This document shows, one piece after another, positions 1-7,390 of a stretch of 23,631 nucleotides of DNA. The position numbers were made by a program, and so were the translations under genes. Under the pieces are notes generated by a model. That model ran no database searches. It was not told where the DNA came from and was given only the letters and a program-made list of their open reading frames with translations. The stretch comes from an uncultured Paenibacillus sp. GTDB taxonomy: Bacteria; Bacillota; Bacilli; Paenibacillales; Paenibacillaceae. The stretch is taken from contig CALAWP010000072.1 of the NCBI GenBank assembly GCA_937895345.1, positions 1 to 23,631 of the forward strand. The letters run 5' to 3'. Position 1 is the stretch's first letter. Every line of letters begins with the position of its first letter.

Positions 1-267
1 ATGGTAATTTCCAATTCGACCGAATTAGGGACTTGACATTATACCGCTGGACTTTACCGAATCAAGACATGGATCATGCAACGACTGCGACTGCTTAATG
101 ATCAATATATTGTATGTAATTTGATTATAACATACTATATATAGAATTTCAGTCTTCTTATTTCCGCTTCTTGACAGAATCTCGAACAATCCCGCCTTAT
201 TAATATGGCGCAACAGGGCCATACTAATGACAATTGTATTCCATATCGTTCCGAAGGAGGGAAACGA

Positions 268-2088
268 ATGGCCAACCATGATACGCCGCGCAGCGTTACT
301 CCGGAACGTCAATCGGTCAGCCGCAAGCTGCATCCGCTGGTCGATCTGAATTTGGATCGTTCCTGGTTCGACGAGCTGCAGCAGCGCCTGTCCCGCAACG
401 GCCCCTGGGACGACTGGACCTTGTATCAACTAGCGATGGAAGCGGAACAGGCGCAAATTGTCGAAAGCTTTGAAGAGCTACAATGCCTGCGCTCGCTGCC
501 CGGTCTGGAACCGATGCCCCATCAGATCGGAACGGCCGGCAAAGTGCTGCATGAAATGGGCGGACGCGCGATATTGGCCGACGAGGTCGGACTCGGCAAG
601 ACGATCGAAGCCGGTCTCGTGCTGAAGGAATATATGGTGCGGGGACTCGTCAAGCGCGCTCTTATTCTCGTACCCGCCTCCCTGGTGCTGCAATGGGTGC
701 GCGAGCTGAACCAGAAATTCGGCATTGCCGCCGTCGCGCAAAAGAAAGAGCATACTTGGGGCTACGACGTCGTCGTCGCCTCCATCGATACGGCCAAGCG
801 CGAGCCGCACCGGGAGCGCGTGCTCGGAACCGACTACGACATGATCATTATCGACGAAGCGCATAAGCTGAAAAATAAAAAAACGACGAACTATCAGTTC
901 GCCACCCAGCTTCGCAAAAAATATTGCCTTCTGCTGACCGCCACGCCGATCCAGAACGATCTGGACGAGCTGTTCAATCTGATTACTCTGCTCAAGCCGG
1001 GACAATTGGGCGGTCAAAGTGAATTCGCCGCCAACTTTGTCGTCGACAAGCGGCTGCCCAAGAACGAGGATCAGCTGCAGGAAGCGCTGTCGACCGTCAT
1101 GATTCGCAACCGGCGCGGAGACGGCGGCATCCATTTTACGAAGCGGTTCGTCAAGAACGTGCCGCTCAAGCTGTCTCCGGAGGAGCAAGCGCTGTACGAT
1201 GCGGTAACGGGCTTCGTCCGCGAGCGGTACGACGAAAGCGGCGGCGACATGAACAGCATGCTGTCGCTCGTCACGCTGCAGCGCGAGGTGTGCAGCAGCC
1301 GGGACGCCGTTTTTTTGACGCTGGTCAATTTGTTTAAGAAAACGGCGGAGGACTCTCCCCTTCGGCCGAAAATATGGGAGCTCGTCGAAGTGATCCGCGG
1401 CATCAAAGCGAATACGAAAGCGAAGAAGGCGCTGGAGCTGGTCAAGGAAATGAACGAAAAGGTGATCATCTTCACCGAATACCGGGCTACGCAGGAATAT
1501 TTGCTGCAGTTTTTCCGTTCGCACGGCATGGAGGCCGTGCCCTATAGAGGCGGCATGAACCGGGGCAAAAAGGACTGGATGATGGACCTGTTCCGCGGCC
1601 GCGCCCAGGTGCTTATTGCCACGGAGGCGGGCGGCGAAGGGATTAACCTGCAATTTTGCCACCACATGATCAATTTCGACCTGCCGTGGAATCCGATGCG
1701 CGTCGAGCAGCGGATCGGCCGGGTTCACCGGCTCGGTCAGACCGAGGACGTCCGCATCTACAATTTGTGCACGCTTGGCACGATCGAGGAGCACATCGTC
1801 AATTTGCTGCACGAAAAAATCAACTTGTTCGAGCTGGTCATCGGGGAATTGGATCATATATTGGAAAAGTTCGACAAAGGCGATTCGATCGAGCAGCAGC
1901 TGGCGCGCGCCCTGCTCGCCTCGGGAGGCAATGAGGCCGAGCTGCAGCGGCAGCTGAAGGAGCTCGGCAGCTCGATCAACGAGCTTCGGAGCGAAGCGCT
2001 GACGGGCAAGACGAACCGGTACGCCGCCGGAGGCGGCATGCCCGTCCGGCTGGACAAACTTGGAGAAACGGTGGAGATGGGACCTTGA
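268..2088 (+). CDS. yqhH: SNF2-family DEAD/DEAH helicase, YqhH-like
   Basis: A 606-aa superfamily 2 ATPase of the SNF2/RapA type, expected to translocate on or remodel nucleic acid or nucleoprotein using ATP. Visible motifs: Walker A DEVGLGKTIEAG (K111), the DEAH box (D196-H199), motif III LLTATPIQN, motif V ATEAGGEGIN, and motif VI QRIGRVHRLGQ from about residue 481. All key residues are intact. An in-frame ATG lies upstream at 205, but the start at 268 has a strong RBS (GAAGGAGGG at 253-261) and is preferred. The stop overlaps the start of the next gene (TTGA), so the two are translationally coupled, the same pairing as yqhH-yqhG in Bacillus subtilis. The 267 bases upstream hold AT-rich promoter-like stretches but no promoter I can fix, and no glycine riboswitch of the kind found near this locus in Bacillus. 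The substrate is unknown. Confidence 0.93.
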   Translation: MANHDTPRSVTPERQSVSRKLHPLVDLNLDRSWFDELQQRLSRNGPWDDWTLYQLAMEAEQAQIVESFEELQCLRSLPGLEPMPHQIGTAGKVLHEMGGRAILADEVGLGKTIEAGLVLKEYMVRGLVKRALILVPASLVLQWVRELNQKFGIAAVAQKKEHTWGYDVVVASIDTAKREPHRERVLGTDYDMIIIDEAHKLKNKKTTNYQFATQLRKKYCLLLTATPIQNDLDELFNLITLLKPGQLGGQSEFAANFVVDKRLPKNEDQLQEALSTVMIRNRRGDGGIHFTKRFVKNVPLKLSPEEQALYDAVTGFVRERYDESGGDMNSMLSLVTLQREVCSSRDAVFLTLVNLFKKTAEDSPLRPKIWELVEVIRGIKANTKAKKALELVKEMNEKVIIFTEYRATQEYLLQFFRSHGMEAVPYRGGMNRGKKDWMMDLFRGRAQVLIATEAGGEGINLQFCHHMINFDLPWNPMRVEQRIGRVHRLGQTEDVRIYNLCTLGTIEEHIVNLLHEKINLFELVIGELDHILEKFDKGDSIEQQLARALLASGGNEAELQRQLKELGSSINELRSEALTGKTNRYAAGGGMPVRLDKLGETVEMGP

Positions 2089-3044
2089 ACGAAAAGCAAG
2101 TGCATCGTTACGTGAACCGGTATTTGGAAGCGACCGGCTGCACCATATTGGAAAAGTCGCCCGCGCATTTCAAGGTGAAGCTGTCCCCCGAAGCCGACCG
2201 GGAGTTGACGAACCGGCCTTATTATTGGAGCTTCGTCGACCGCGTCGGCGCCGAACCCGAGACGATGTCGTTTCTGTTTGTAACCGACAAGGTGCGGTAC
2301 GACCGGGAAGCGGATGCGGCTTCGGCGGCTGTGCGGCCCGGTCCGGCCGCTCCTGCGGCCGACAGCCGGACGGCGGCGGCCGACGCGGCCTTGGCGCGTT
2401 CATTCGGATTTGTCAACAACAGCCTGAACGTGCCGTGGATTCCCCGGGAAGATTTATATTTCGGATCGCGCAGGCTGGAGCAAATTTTCGACGCCGTCAA
2501 GTCGCGGGGAAGCTTCGTCCATATGTTCCAGGAGCCCGACAGCCGGCGGGGCGGCAATCTGTTCCGCTCGATTCCGTACACCGCCTGGCTCGGCGTCAAT
2601 ATAAAAGTGGAGTTTGCTTGCGACCGCAAGCGCGAGGAAATTCACAGCTTTGGCGTTTCGATGGTCACCGGCCACTGCGCCGAGCGATTCCATGAACGGC
2701 TGCTGGGGCTGAAGCTGACGCCCCGGCTGCCTGCCAACATCCACGTCGCCTCCAACGGCATCACCTTCGCCAAAGCGCTGTCGATTGTCGAACAGACGCT
2801 CGAGCGCAAGCTGAAGGGGTACGACTACAGCTGGGCACAATCGGCCGCCGCCAGGCAGGAGGATGAGCTGGAGCGGATGAACGCCTATTACAAGCCGCTG
2901 CTGGAGCACGCCGCGGAGGACAACAAGCAGGCGATTGAGGAGCAGCGCCGGCAGCGCGAAGCGGAAATCCGCTGGCAATACGAGCCGCGGGTGACGGCAA
3001 CCGCCATTAATTGCGGCATCTTTCATCTGGAGGGGATCGACTGA
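2085..3044 (+). CDS. yqhG: YqhG-family protein of unknown function, partner of the helicase
   Basis: A 319-aa soluble protein recognised as YqhG mainly from its position directly behind a YqhH-type helicase and its general layout. It starts with TTG at 2085, overlapping the helicase stop, with a GGTGGAGATGGGA RBS inside the helicase gene. No signal peptide or membrane segment is seen. The N-terminal part (NEKQVHRYVNRYLEATGC...) and the C-terminal part, ending in a charged helix (YYKPLLEHAAEDNKQAIEEQRRQ...), flank an Ala/Pro-rich stretch around residues 83-104 that looks like a flexible linker. The protein seems longer than the roughly 260 aa I recall for the Bacillus member, and the linker may explain part of this. 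No catalytic motif is recognisable. The coupled translation suggests it acts with the helicase. Confidence 0.8.
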   Translation: MNEKQVHRYVNRYLEATGCTILEKSPAHFKVKLSPEADRELTNRPYYWSFVDRVGAEPETMSFLFVTDKVRYDREADAASAAVRPGPAAPAADSRTAAADAALARSFGFVNNSLNVPWIPREDLYFGSRRLEQIFDAVKSRGSFVHMFQEPDSRRGGNLFRSIPYTAWLGVNIKVEFACDRKREEIHSFGVSMVTGHCAERFHERLLGLKLTPRLPANIHVASNGITFAKALSIVEQTLERKLKGYDYSWAQSAAARQEDELERMNAYYKPLLEHAAEDNKQAIEEQRRQREAEIRWQYEPRVTATAINCGIFHLEGID

Positions 3045-3169
3045 ATACGGTTAGACGCCAATCGCTTTCATGCGCCAAAAAAACCGCGCTTCGCGCAAAC
3101 ATTGCCCGACAGCAAGCAACAGCCTTTTTGCGGCTTGTCCGCTACAATGAGATCCGAGGTGATCGCCAA

Positions 3170-4069
3170 ATGAAAAAATCGTGGATCAAGCTTGCCGCCG
3201 CAAGCGTATGGCTGGCCGTCGCCGTCGCCGTCGCGCATGGACAGGCAGGGGCCGCTGCGGGAGCAGCCGGAGTCGTCGGCGAGCCGGTTCAGTCCCGGGT
3301 GATGCAGCAAGCGAAGAGCTGGGGCGAGGAATTGTCGAAGCAGGAGCCGTTCCATAGCTGGAAGAACGCCGAACTCGCCGTGTCGGCGCTCGGCCCGGGA
3401 ACGCACAGCTGGATTGCGCTGTTTAGCCGGCAGCGCGAAACGGTCGGTTATATGATTATCCATGCGACGGAAGACGGCGGCTTTCGCCTTGGAGAATACG
3501 GTCTGGGCGCCTACTCGCCTTTCAGCGAACGGTCGCTCGATTTTTCCTTATCCGCACTGGAGCTCGCCAAATCGCGCACGCATACGGAGAAGCTGTATGC
3601 GACGCCTTTTGTGCCCGTCTGGAAGCTCGCTCACGGCAGCCGGGTCTATTATGCGGACGCCGTTACCGGCGAGCAGCTGCCGATGGAACCCGGCGATTGG
3701 GAAGCCGCGGTTAAGTCCGAGAACGAAAAAGCCGGACACGGCTTGAAGGAGCCCGATGCCCGGCTGGAGGCCGCTTATTCGATTCCGTCGTACGATCCTT
3801 ATGCGACGATGCCATGGCTGACGTCGAAGCCGATGGCCGGCGGTACGAAGCTGGCGTCGAACGTAAAATCCGCCATTGCCGGCGGCAAAGAGATCCGTTA
3901 TACGACCCAATTGTTCGACCGCAAAATCCGGTATGTATGGTCCGTCGTCGGCTATCACGAGTGGAACGGACAAGAGCTGTTCATCGCCCTCGACGCGGAC
4001 GAGGACAGCACGGACCGCCGTTACATCCCCTTCGAGGAGCTGAAACGAAGCGGCGGCTTCTACCGGTAA
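3170..4069 (+). CDS. Secreted protein of unknown function
   Basis: A 299-aa protein with a classical signal peptide (MKKSWIK, then a long Ala/Val core to about residue 30, cleavage near AHG-QAGA or just after). The open frame extends upstream to 3011, but the ATG at 3170 gives the signal peptide and has an RBS-like GAGGTGAT at 3156-3163. A TACAAT hexamer at 3143-3148 could be a -10 box, although no good -35 lies before it. The mature part has no cysteine pairs or catalytic motif that I recognise. The segment around residues 142-165 (TPFVPVWKLAHGSRVYYADAVTGEQLP) loosely resembles the end of PepSY-like domains, which is weak evidence. It follows yqhG by 125 bases and may be a separate unit. Confidence 0.75.
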   Translation: MKKSWIKLAAASVWLAVAVAVAHGQAGAAAGAAGVVGEPVQSRVMQQAKSWGEELSKQEPFHSWKNAELAVSALGPGTHSWIALFSRQRETVGYMIIHATEDGGFRLGEYGLGAYSPFSERSLDFSLSALELAKSRTHTEKLYATPFVPVWKLAHGSRVYYADAVTGEQLPMEPGDWEAAVKSENEKAGHGLKEPDARLEAAYSIPSYDPYATMPWLTSKPMAGGTKLASNVKSAIAGGKEIRYTTQLFDRKIRYVWSVVGYHEWNGQELFIALDADEDSTDRRYIPFEELKRSGGFYR

Positions 4070-4121
4070 AAGAGCGATCGTCCATTTATCCGTGCGCGAC
4101 CGACAGGCATGAAGGAGCGCT

Positions 4122-4526
4122 TCAGCCATGAAAGCTCGCTTTCATCGTCCCGGCCAGCTCCGCAATCGTTATATTTTTCAAATGCTCTTCCATCTTGGCC
4201 TCGGCCGTTAATACAACCTTGCGAATTAGGCATTCCTCATGATTCATGCTGCAATCGAACATGGAAGCCGTTCCTTCGATCGCGTGAATAATATCCAGAA
4301 ACGAAATCCGCTCCCAGTTCCGCTTAAGCTTGTACCCGCCGTTGGCGCCGGATGCGGACTCGATCATGCCGGCCTTCACCAGCTTGGTCAATATTTTGGA
4401 CAAATAAGTGGGAGAAACGTTCTGACGCTCCGCCAGCGCTTGCACCCCGATCGGAGTATTCGGCGCAGACGACGCCAGCAGGAGCATCGTATGAAGTGCG
4501 TAATCCGTCGCTTTCGAAAATTTCAT
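4122..4526 (-). CDS. Rrf2-family transcriptional regulator
   Basis: A 134-aa winged-helix regulator. The N-terminus MKFSKATDYALHTMLLLAS and the helix-turn-helix region (VQALAERQNVSPTYLSKILTKLVKAG, about 28-53), followed by a wing with SGANGGYKL, are typical of Rrf2 proteins. The family usually acts as a dimeric repressor sensing Fe-S status, nitric oxide, cysteine metabolism or other redox cues. Only two cysteines sit in the usual cluster region (C92 and C99). The third Cys of IscR/NsrR-type cluster binders is missing, so binding of a canonical cluster is doubtful. The ATG at 4526 is preferred over an upstream in-frame start because it matches the family N-terminus and has GGTGG just upstream. 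It has its own promoter at 4561-4590. Its targets cannot be inferred here. Confidence 0.9.
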   Translation of the reverse strand: MKFSKATDYALHTMLLLASSAPNTPIGVQALAERQNVSPTYLSKILTKLVKAGMIESASGANGGYKLKRNWERISFLDIIHAIEGTASMFDCSMNHEECLIRKVVLTAEAKMEEHLKNITIAELAGTMKASFHG

Positions 4527-4560
4527 GCTTATCAACCACCCGCTCGTCGTTATCCTTTCG

Positions 4561-4590
4561 ATCATAGCGTTTATCGATCGGCAACGTCAA
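4561..4590 (-). promoter_or_regulatory. SigA-type promoter of the Rrf2 gene
   Basis: On the minus strand, TTGACG (4590-4585) and TATGAT (4566-4561) are separated by 18 bases and lie 35 bases before the Rrf2 start codon. This is a good vegetative promoter. Rrf2 genes are often autoregulated, so an operator may overlap it, but I see no clean palindrome. Confidence 0.65.
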
Positions 4591-4638
4591 GCATTGAGCA
4601 TAACCGTACCGGACAGCCGGGTACAGTCTGCGGTTCGG

Positions 4639-4830
4639 TTATCGTCCCTTCGGCCCTTTGCTTCGCCACCAGATGAGGAAGCTGGCCGGCCCCCACCCGA
4701 ACCATCGCGTCAGCCAAGGCTCGCGGCTCGCTTTCGCCGCAGCTTTGGCTTGCTTGCGTTCATCTTTGGGCGTCTCGATATATTGGACGAATTGCTCCGT
4801 TAAATATTTGACCAGATCGTCGCTCGCCAT
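4639..4830 (-). CDS. yqzE: YqzE-family small protein
   Basis: A 63-aa basic protein with the YqzE pattern: an N-terminal DDLVKYLTEQFVQYIETPK helix, a Lys/Ala-rich linker (ERKQAKAAAKASRE), then EPWLTRWFGWGPASFLIWWRSK. The last segment is Trp-rich and hydrophobic and may sit at the membrane. The RBS AAGGGGGA lies 7 bases before the ATG. In Bacillus subtilis this gene sits at the end of the comG competence operon, but no com gene is visible here. Function unknown. Confidence 0.85.
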   Translation of the reverse strand: MASDDLVKYLTEQFVQYIETPKDERKQAKAAAKASREPWLTRWFGWGPASFLIWWRSKGPKGR

Positions 4831-5003
4831 CTAGATTCCCCCTTCGACGTTGGCTTATTCTCATTGTTCCCCGGCGGCATCAAAATTAATCATGCATGAC
4901 TTTCGCTTCGAACAGCCACCCTATGCTTACATTCCCGGAATCGAAGCCTTTCGGCTCCTGCACCGGTACGCTCCATCATTCATAATACGGAGGCACTGCG
5001 CCT

Positions 5004-5714
5004 ATGAAACGCCATATTCGATTTATCTGCGCTGCCGCGCTGCTTGCCGCCGCCTGTTTCCACGGAGGGTCGGCTGCGGCGTCTCCTGCAAGTTCCGGTG
5101 ATGTCCGCAACGATCACAGCTGGACGATGCCCCGTACGACGGTCATTATCGACGTTGGCCACGGCGGCATTGACGGCGGAACTTCTCACGGCGATTTGAT
5201 GGAAAAAGACATTAATCTGTCGATCGCCCGCAAGCTGTACCTGCTTCTTCGAAGCCAAGGCATCCAGGCGGCGATGAACCGGAAAGGGGACTACGCGTTA
5301 AGCGACGAGAACCGGTGGCATCGCACCTCGTCCCGGCATCGCCGGGATTTGTCGCAGCGGAGAGCGCTGACGCAGGAAATCGAAAGCGAGCTGCTGGTCA
5401 GCCTGCACGTCAATTGGGCGCGCAACAGCGCCAAGCGGGGCCCTCTCGTGCTGCACCAGCCGACCGGCGAAAGCGCGCTGCTCGCTTTTTGCCTGCAGGA
5501 TGCGTTAAACCGTCAGCAGCATACGTTTGCGCTGCCGAAGACCGGCGGCACGTTCTATATGCTGAGGCGGGTCGAGCAGCCGGCGGTTATCGTGGAGATG
5601 GGCTTTATCAGCAACGCTTCGGACCGCCGAATGCTGACGGATGAGGCCGGCCAGAAGCAAGTAGCCGAGGCTATCGCATCAGGCATCCGGCAATATAAAT
5701 GGATCGCCCGATAA
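5004..5714 (+). CDS. cwlD: Secreted N-acetylmuramoyl-L-alanine amidase, CwlD-like
   Basis: A 236-aa amidase_3-type zinc hydrolase that cleaves the bond between MurNAc and L-Ala in peptidoglycan. The signal peptide (MKRHIRFICAAALLAAACFHGGSAAAS) predicts export. The zinc ligands are visible as H53 (IIDVGHGG), E67 (LMEKD) and H135 (SLHVN), and the catalytic Glu as E198 (VEMGF). There are no SH3, LysM or SPOR wall-binding domains. Size and layout match CwlD, which with a deacetylase makes muramic-delta-lactam in spore cortex. That role is inferred from the family, and a general autolysin is the alternative. The RBS GGAGG lies 10 bases before the ATG. Its last 36 bases overlap the 3' end of the opposite-strand deacetylase gene. 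Confidence 0.9.
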   Translation: MKRHIRFICAAALLAAACFHGGSAAASPASSGDVRNDHSWTMPRTTVIIDVGHGGIDGGTSHGDLMEKDINLSIARKLYLLLRSQGIQAAMNRKGDYALSDENRWHRTSSRHRRDLSQRRALTQEIESELLVSLHVNWARNSAKRGPLVLHQPTGESALLAFCLQDALNRQQHTFALPKTGGTFYMLRRVEQPAVIVEMGFISNASDRRMLTDEAGQKQVAEAIASGIRQYKWIAR

Positions 5715-6596
5715 GGAACGCACCATATCCGAGGCTTTGACGAATCGCACGTTGGTCTGCAGCTTCGGAATCGTACTCTTCAGCACTGACGCGGTTTTCG
5801 GACCGGGCGGCCCGACATGTCCGATCGTCACGCAGCTTTCATGCGTCTCCAGATGCTTCTGGAGCATGGCGATTTGCTTGGAAATATGCTGCACCGTATA
5901 GACATCGTCCAGAAAAACGTCGTTCGACAGCAGCGGAACGCCGAGCTCCCGAGCCACTTGCGGAACCACCGTCTTGTGCGTCGTTCGGCTGTCCAGGAAG
6001 AACATGCCGCGCTCTTTGCAGACGGACAGCACGATGCGCATGATTCGCTCATCCGCCGTAATTTTGGAGCCCATATGATTGTTCATCCCGATCGCATGAG
6101 GCACGTCATTGATTGCGTCCTCCACTCTTTTCCGCACTTCTTCGTCGCTCAAATCGGAGGTGATAGCTCCCGGCCCGAGCCATTTTTTCAGTCCCTTGTT
6201 CGGTTCCATCGGCATATGGACGATGACGTCGTGCCCCCGCTTGTAGGCTTCCTCCGCGTCCTGCTTTGTCGTCGGCATAAACGGCATGACCGCCGCCGTG
6301 AACCGTACGGGCAGCTCCAGCATCGCCTCCGTTCCGGACATCCCGTTGCCGAAGTCGTCAATGACGATGGCCACGGCCCGCGGTTTGGTTTCCGCCGTTT
6401 CCGTTTCCTTCGCAAGCGCCCGTACCTTCACTCCGCCGCCATATAAGACGCCGCAAAGAACAAGCGCCGCGGCAACCGCCTTCGCGCCCCGGAAGCTTCG
6501 CCGCTCATTCTTTTCCGCCGAGCCTTGCATGCTCCGTTGTAATCCGCCGTTCGCTTTTGTCCGCACTGGCACGTCCCGCCCTTTCCTGGTCGTCAT
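5679..6596 (-). CDS. Divergent polysaccharide deacetylase family protein (YibQ-like), membrane-anchored
   Basis: A 305-aa protein with a basic N-terminal tail, one signal-anchor helix (about 38-57) and an extracellular divergent polysaccharide deacetylase domain. Visible family motifs are VAIVIDDFG (D80, D81), FTAAVMPFMP, VIVHMPMEP (H127), GMNNHMGS (N172-H174), FFLDSRTT and the C-terminal TIGHVGPPGP. The likely substrate is a wall or exported polysaccharide. Family members in Gram-negatives are linked to envelope functions, and activity is mostly unproven. The start at 6596 has GGGGA about 11 bases upstream. A later Met at residue 23 is possible but leaves a shorter cytoplasmic tail. The gene converges on the amidase gene with a 36-base overlap, and no terminator lies between them. 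Confidence 0.88.
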   Translation of the reverse strand: MTTRKGRDVPVRTKANGGLQRSMQGSAEKNERRSFRGAKAVAAALVLCGVLYGGGVKVRALAKETETAETKPRAVAIVIDDFGNGMSGTEAMLELPVRFTAAVMPFMPTTKQDAEEAYKRGHDVIVHMPMEPNKGLKKWLGPGAITSDLSDEEVRKRVEDAINDVPHAIGMNNHMGSKITADERIMRIVLSVCKERGMFFLDSRTTHKTVVPQVARELGVPLLSNDVFLDDVYTVQHISKQIAMLQKHLETHESCVTIGHVGPPGPKTASVLKSTIPKLQTNVRFVKASDMVRSLSGDPFILPDA

Positions 6597-6682
6597 TATT
6601 GTTAATATTCCCCATTGACCGGCCGATTATGAAGAGATGTAAATGATGGAATAGGCTGAAAATTTAAACTTTGTCCAAAGCA

Positions 6683-6712
6683 TTGACGTTGCAGCGTTCA
6701 GCATGCTAAGAT
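6683..6712 (+). promoter_or_regulatory. Promoter of first tRNA-Leu
   Basis: TTGACG (6683-6688), an 18-base spacer, and TAAGAT (6707-6712) with an extended -10 TG two bases before it. The tRNA begins 20 bases after the -10 box, leaving a leader of about 13 bases. Confidence 0.7.
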
Positions 6713-6732
6713 AAATTTCGTCGATAAGACAT

Positions 6733-6819
6733 GCGGTCGTGGCGGAATTGGCAGACGCGCTAGATTCAGGTTCTAGTGTCAGCAATGACGTGGAGGTTCG
6801 AGTCCTCTCGACCGCACCA
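6733..6819 (+). tRNA. tRNA-Leu (anticodon CAG), copy 1
   Basis: An 87-base class II tRNA with encoded CCA. The acceptor stem is GCGGTCG (6733-6739) with CGACCGC (6809-6815), the discriminator is A, and CCA is at 6817-6819. The anticodon arm CTAGA-TTCAGGT-TCTAG gives anticodon CAG, which reads CUG leucine codons. The long variable arm closes with GTC/GAC around AGCAAT. The T arm GGAGGTTCGAGTCCTC is normal. It is followed by its own terminator. Confidence 0.97.
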
Positions 6820-6837
6820 TCACCTTTACAATGACCG

Positions 6838-6875
6838 GCTCTTGAATTTCTGTCATGGAAATCAGGAGCTTTTTT
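6838..6875 (+). terminator. Rho-independent terminator after tRNA-Leu copy 1
   Basis: GCTCTTGAATTTC and GGAAATCAGGAGC form a 13-base stem with wobbles around a TGTCAT loop, followed by six Ts. It lies 19 bases after the tRNA. Confidence 0.8.
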
Positions 6876-6918
6876 GTATGCTTAGAAACACCCTGCAAAA
6901 TTTTTTATAAATTAAAGC

Positions 6919-6948
6919 TTGACCTCGCCATGGACCATGTGGTATATT
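6919..6948 (+). promoter_or_regulatory. Promoter of second tRNA-Leu
   Basis: TTGACC (6919-6924), an 18-base spacer, and TATATT (6943-6948) with TGG directly before the -10 box. It has the same architecture as the promoter of the first copy, but the surrounding sequence is different. The tRNA starts 23 bases further on. Confidence 0.7.
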
Positions 6949-6970
6949 ATTTTCTGTTGACACATTAATT

Positions 6971-7057
6971 GCGGTCGTGGCGGAATTGGCAGACGCGCTA
7001 GATTCAGGTTCTAGTGGGGTAACACCCGTGGAGGTTCGAGTCCTCTCGACCGCACCA
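6971..7057 (+). tRNA. tRNA-Leu (anticodon CAG), copy 2
   Basis: An 87-base class II tRNA with encoded CCA. It is identical to copy 1 in the acceptor, D, anticodon and T arms, again with anticodon CAG. The variable arm differs: its stem is GGG/CCC around GTAACA instead of GTC/GAC around AGCAAT, so pairing is kept by compensatory changes. Confidence 0.97.
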
Positions 7058-7086
7058 TCAGCTTTACAATGACTTTTTAAATGGAT

Positions 7087-7132
7087 AAAGGGTTGTCCCG
7101 AAGGTCTTGAGGCCTTGGGACATCCCTTTTTT
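7087..7132 (+). terminator. Rho-independent terminator after tRNA-Leu copy 2
   Basis: AAGGGTTGTCCCGAAGG and CCTTGGGACATCCCTT form a long stem around a short loop, ending in a run of six Ts (7127-7132). This is a strong terminator closing the tRNA region. Confidence 0.88.
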
Positions 7133-7390
7133 GTGCTGGGGATCGAGCAAGCACACTGCACCGTCCCCGCAATTAACCATAACGATATCATGACCGTTTC
7201 ATTCGGCCTTTAATCAGCTTTTGAAACGTTTTCCCAAACGGCTATAAACGCAATCGTCCTCGCAATCCTGCTGCATCGATATTTGCAGGCGCATCAACTT
7301 TCGTTTTCAAGGCACAACACATCTCCAATCGCTTTGACTCCGTATCGTTCCTAACTTTGAGCAGCTTTAAACGGCCAACCATCAAACATG
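7133..7390. other. Gene-free stretch with degenerate repeat remnants
   Basis: No open reading frame with an RBS and no RNA gene is visible on either strand. Parts look like decayed copies of the 52-base unit that follows, for example AAACGCAATCGTCCTCGCAATC near 7247 and GACTCCGTATCGTTCC at 7336, but their spacing is irregular. I see no transposase remnant. Confidence 0.4.

Noticed and set aside
1..267. Glycine riboswitch or other leader RNA upstream of the helicase gene
   Set aside because: The Bacillus locus has a gcv riboswitch nearby, but no aptamer core is seen here, and only vague AT-rich promoter-like sequence is present.
478..1857. A 459-codon open frame antisense to the helicase gene
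   Set aside because: It lacks an RBS and any protein family motif, and its composition follows from codon bias of the real gene on the other strand.
4597..4620. Hairpin GTACC-GG / CC-GGGTAC after the YqzE gene as a terminator
   Set aside because: The stem is bulged and no U tract follows on the minus strand, so it is not a convincing terminator.
4981..4987. CATAATA as a sporulation-type -10 box for the amidase gene
   Set aside because: It would place the transcript start after or within the ribosome binding site, and no matching -35 element is present.
6733..7057. The tRNA-Leu pair as flanks (attachment sites) of an integrated element
   Set aside because: The 150 bases between the copies contain only a terminator and a promoter, with no integrase, and both tRNAs are complete.
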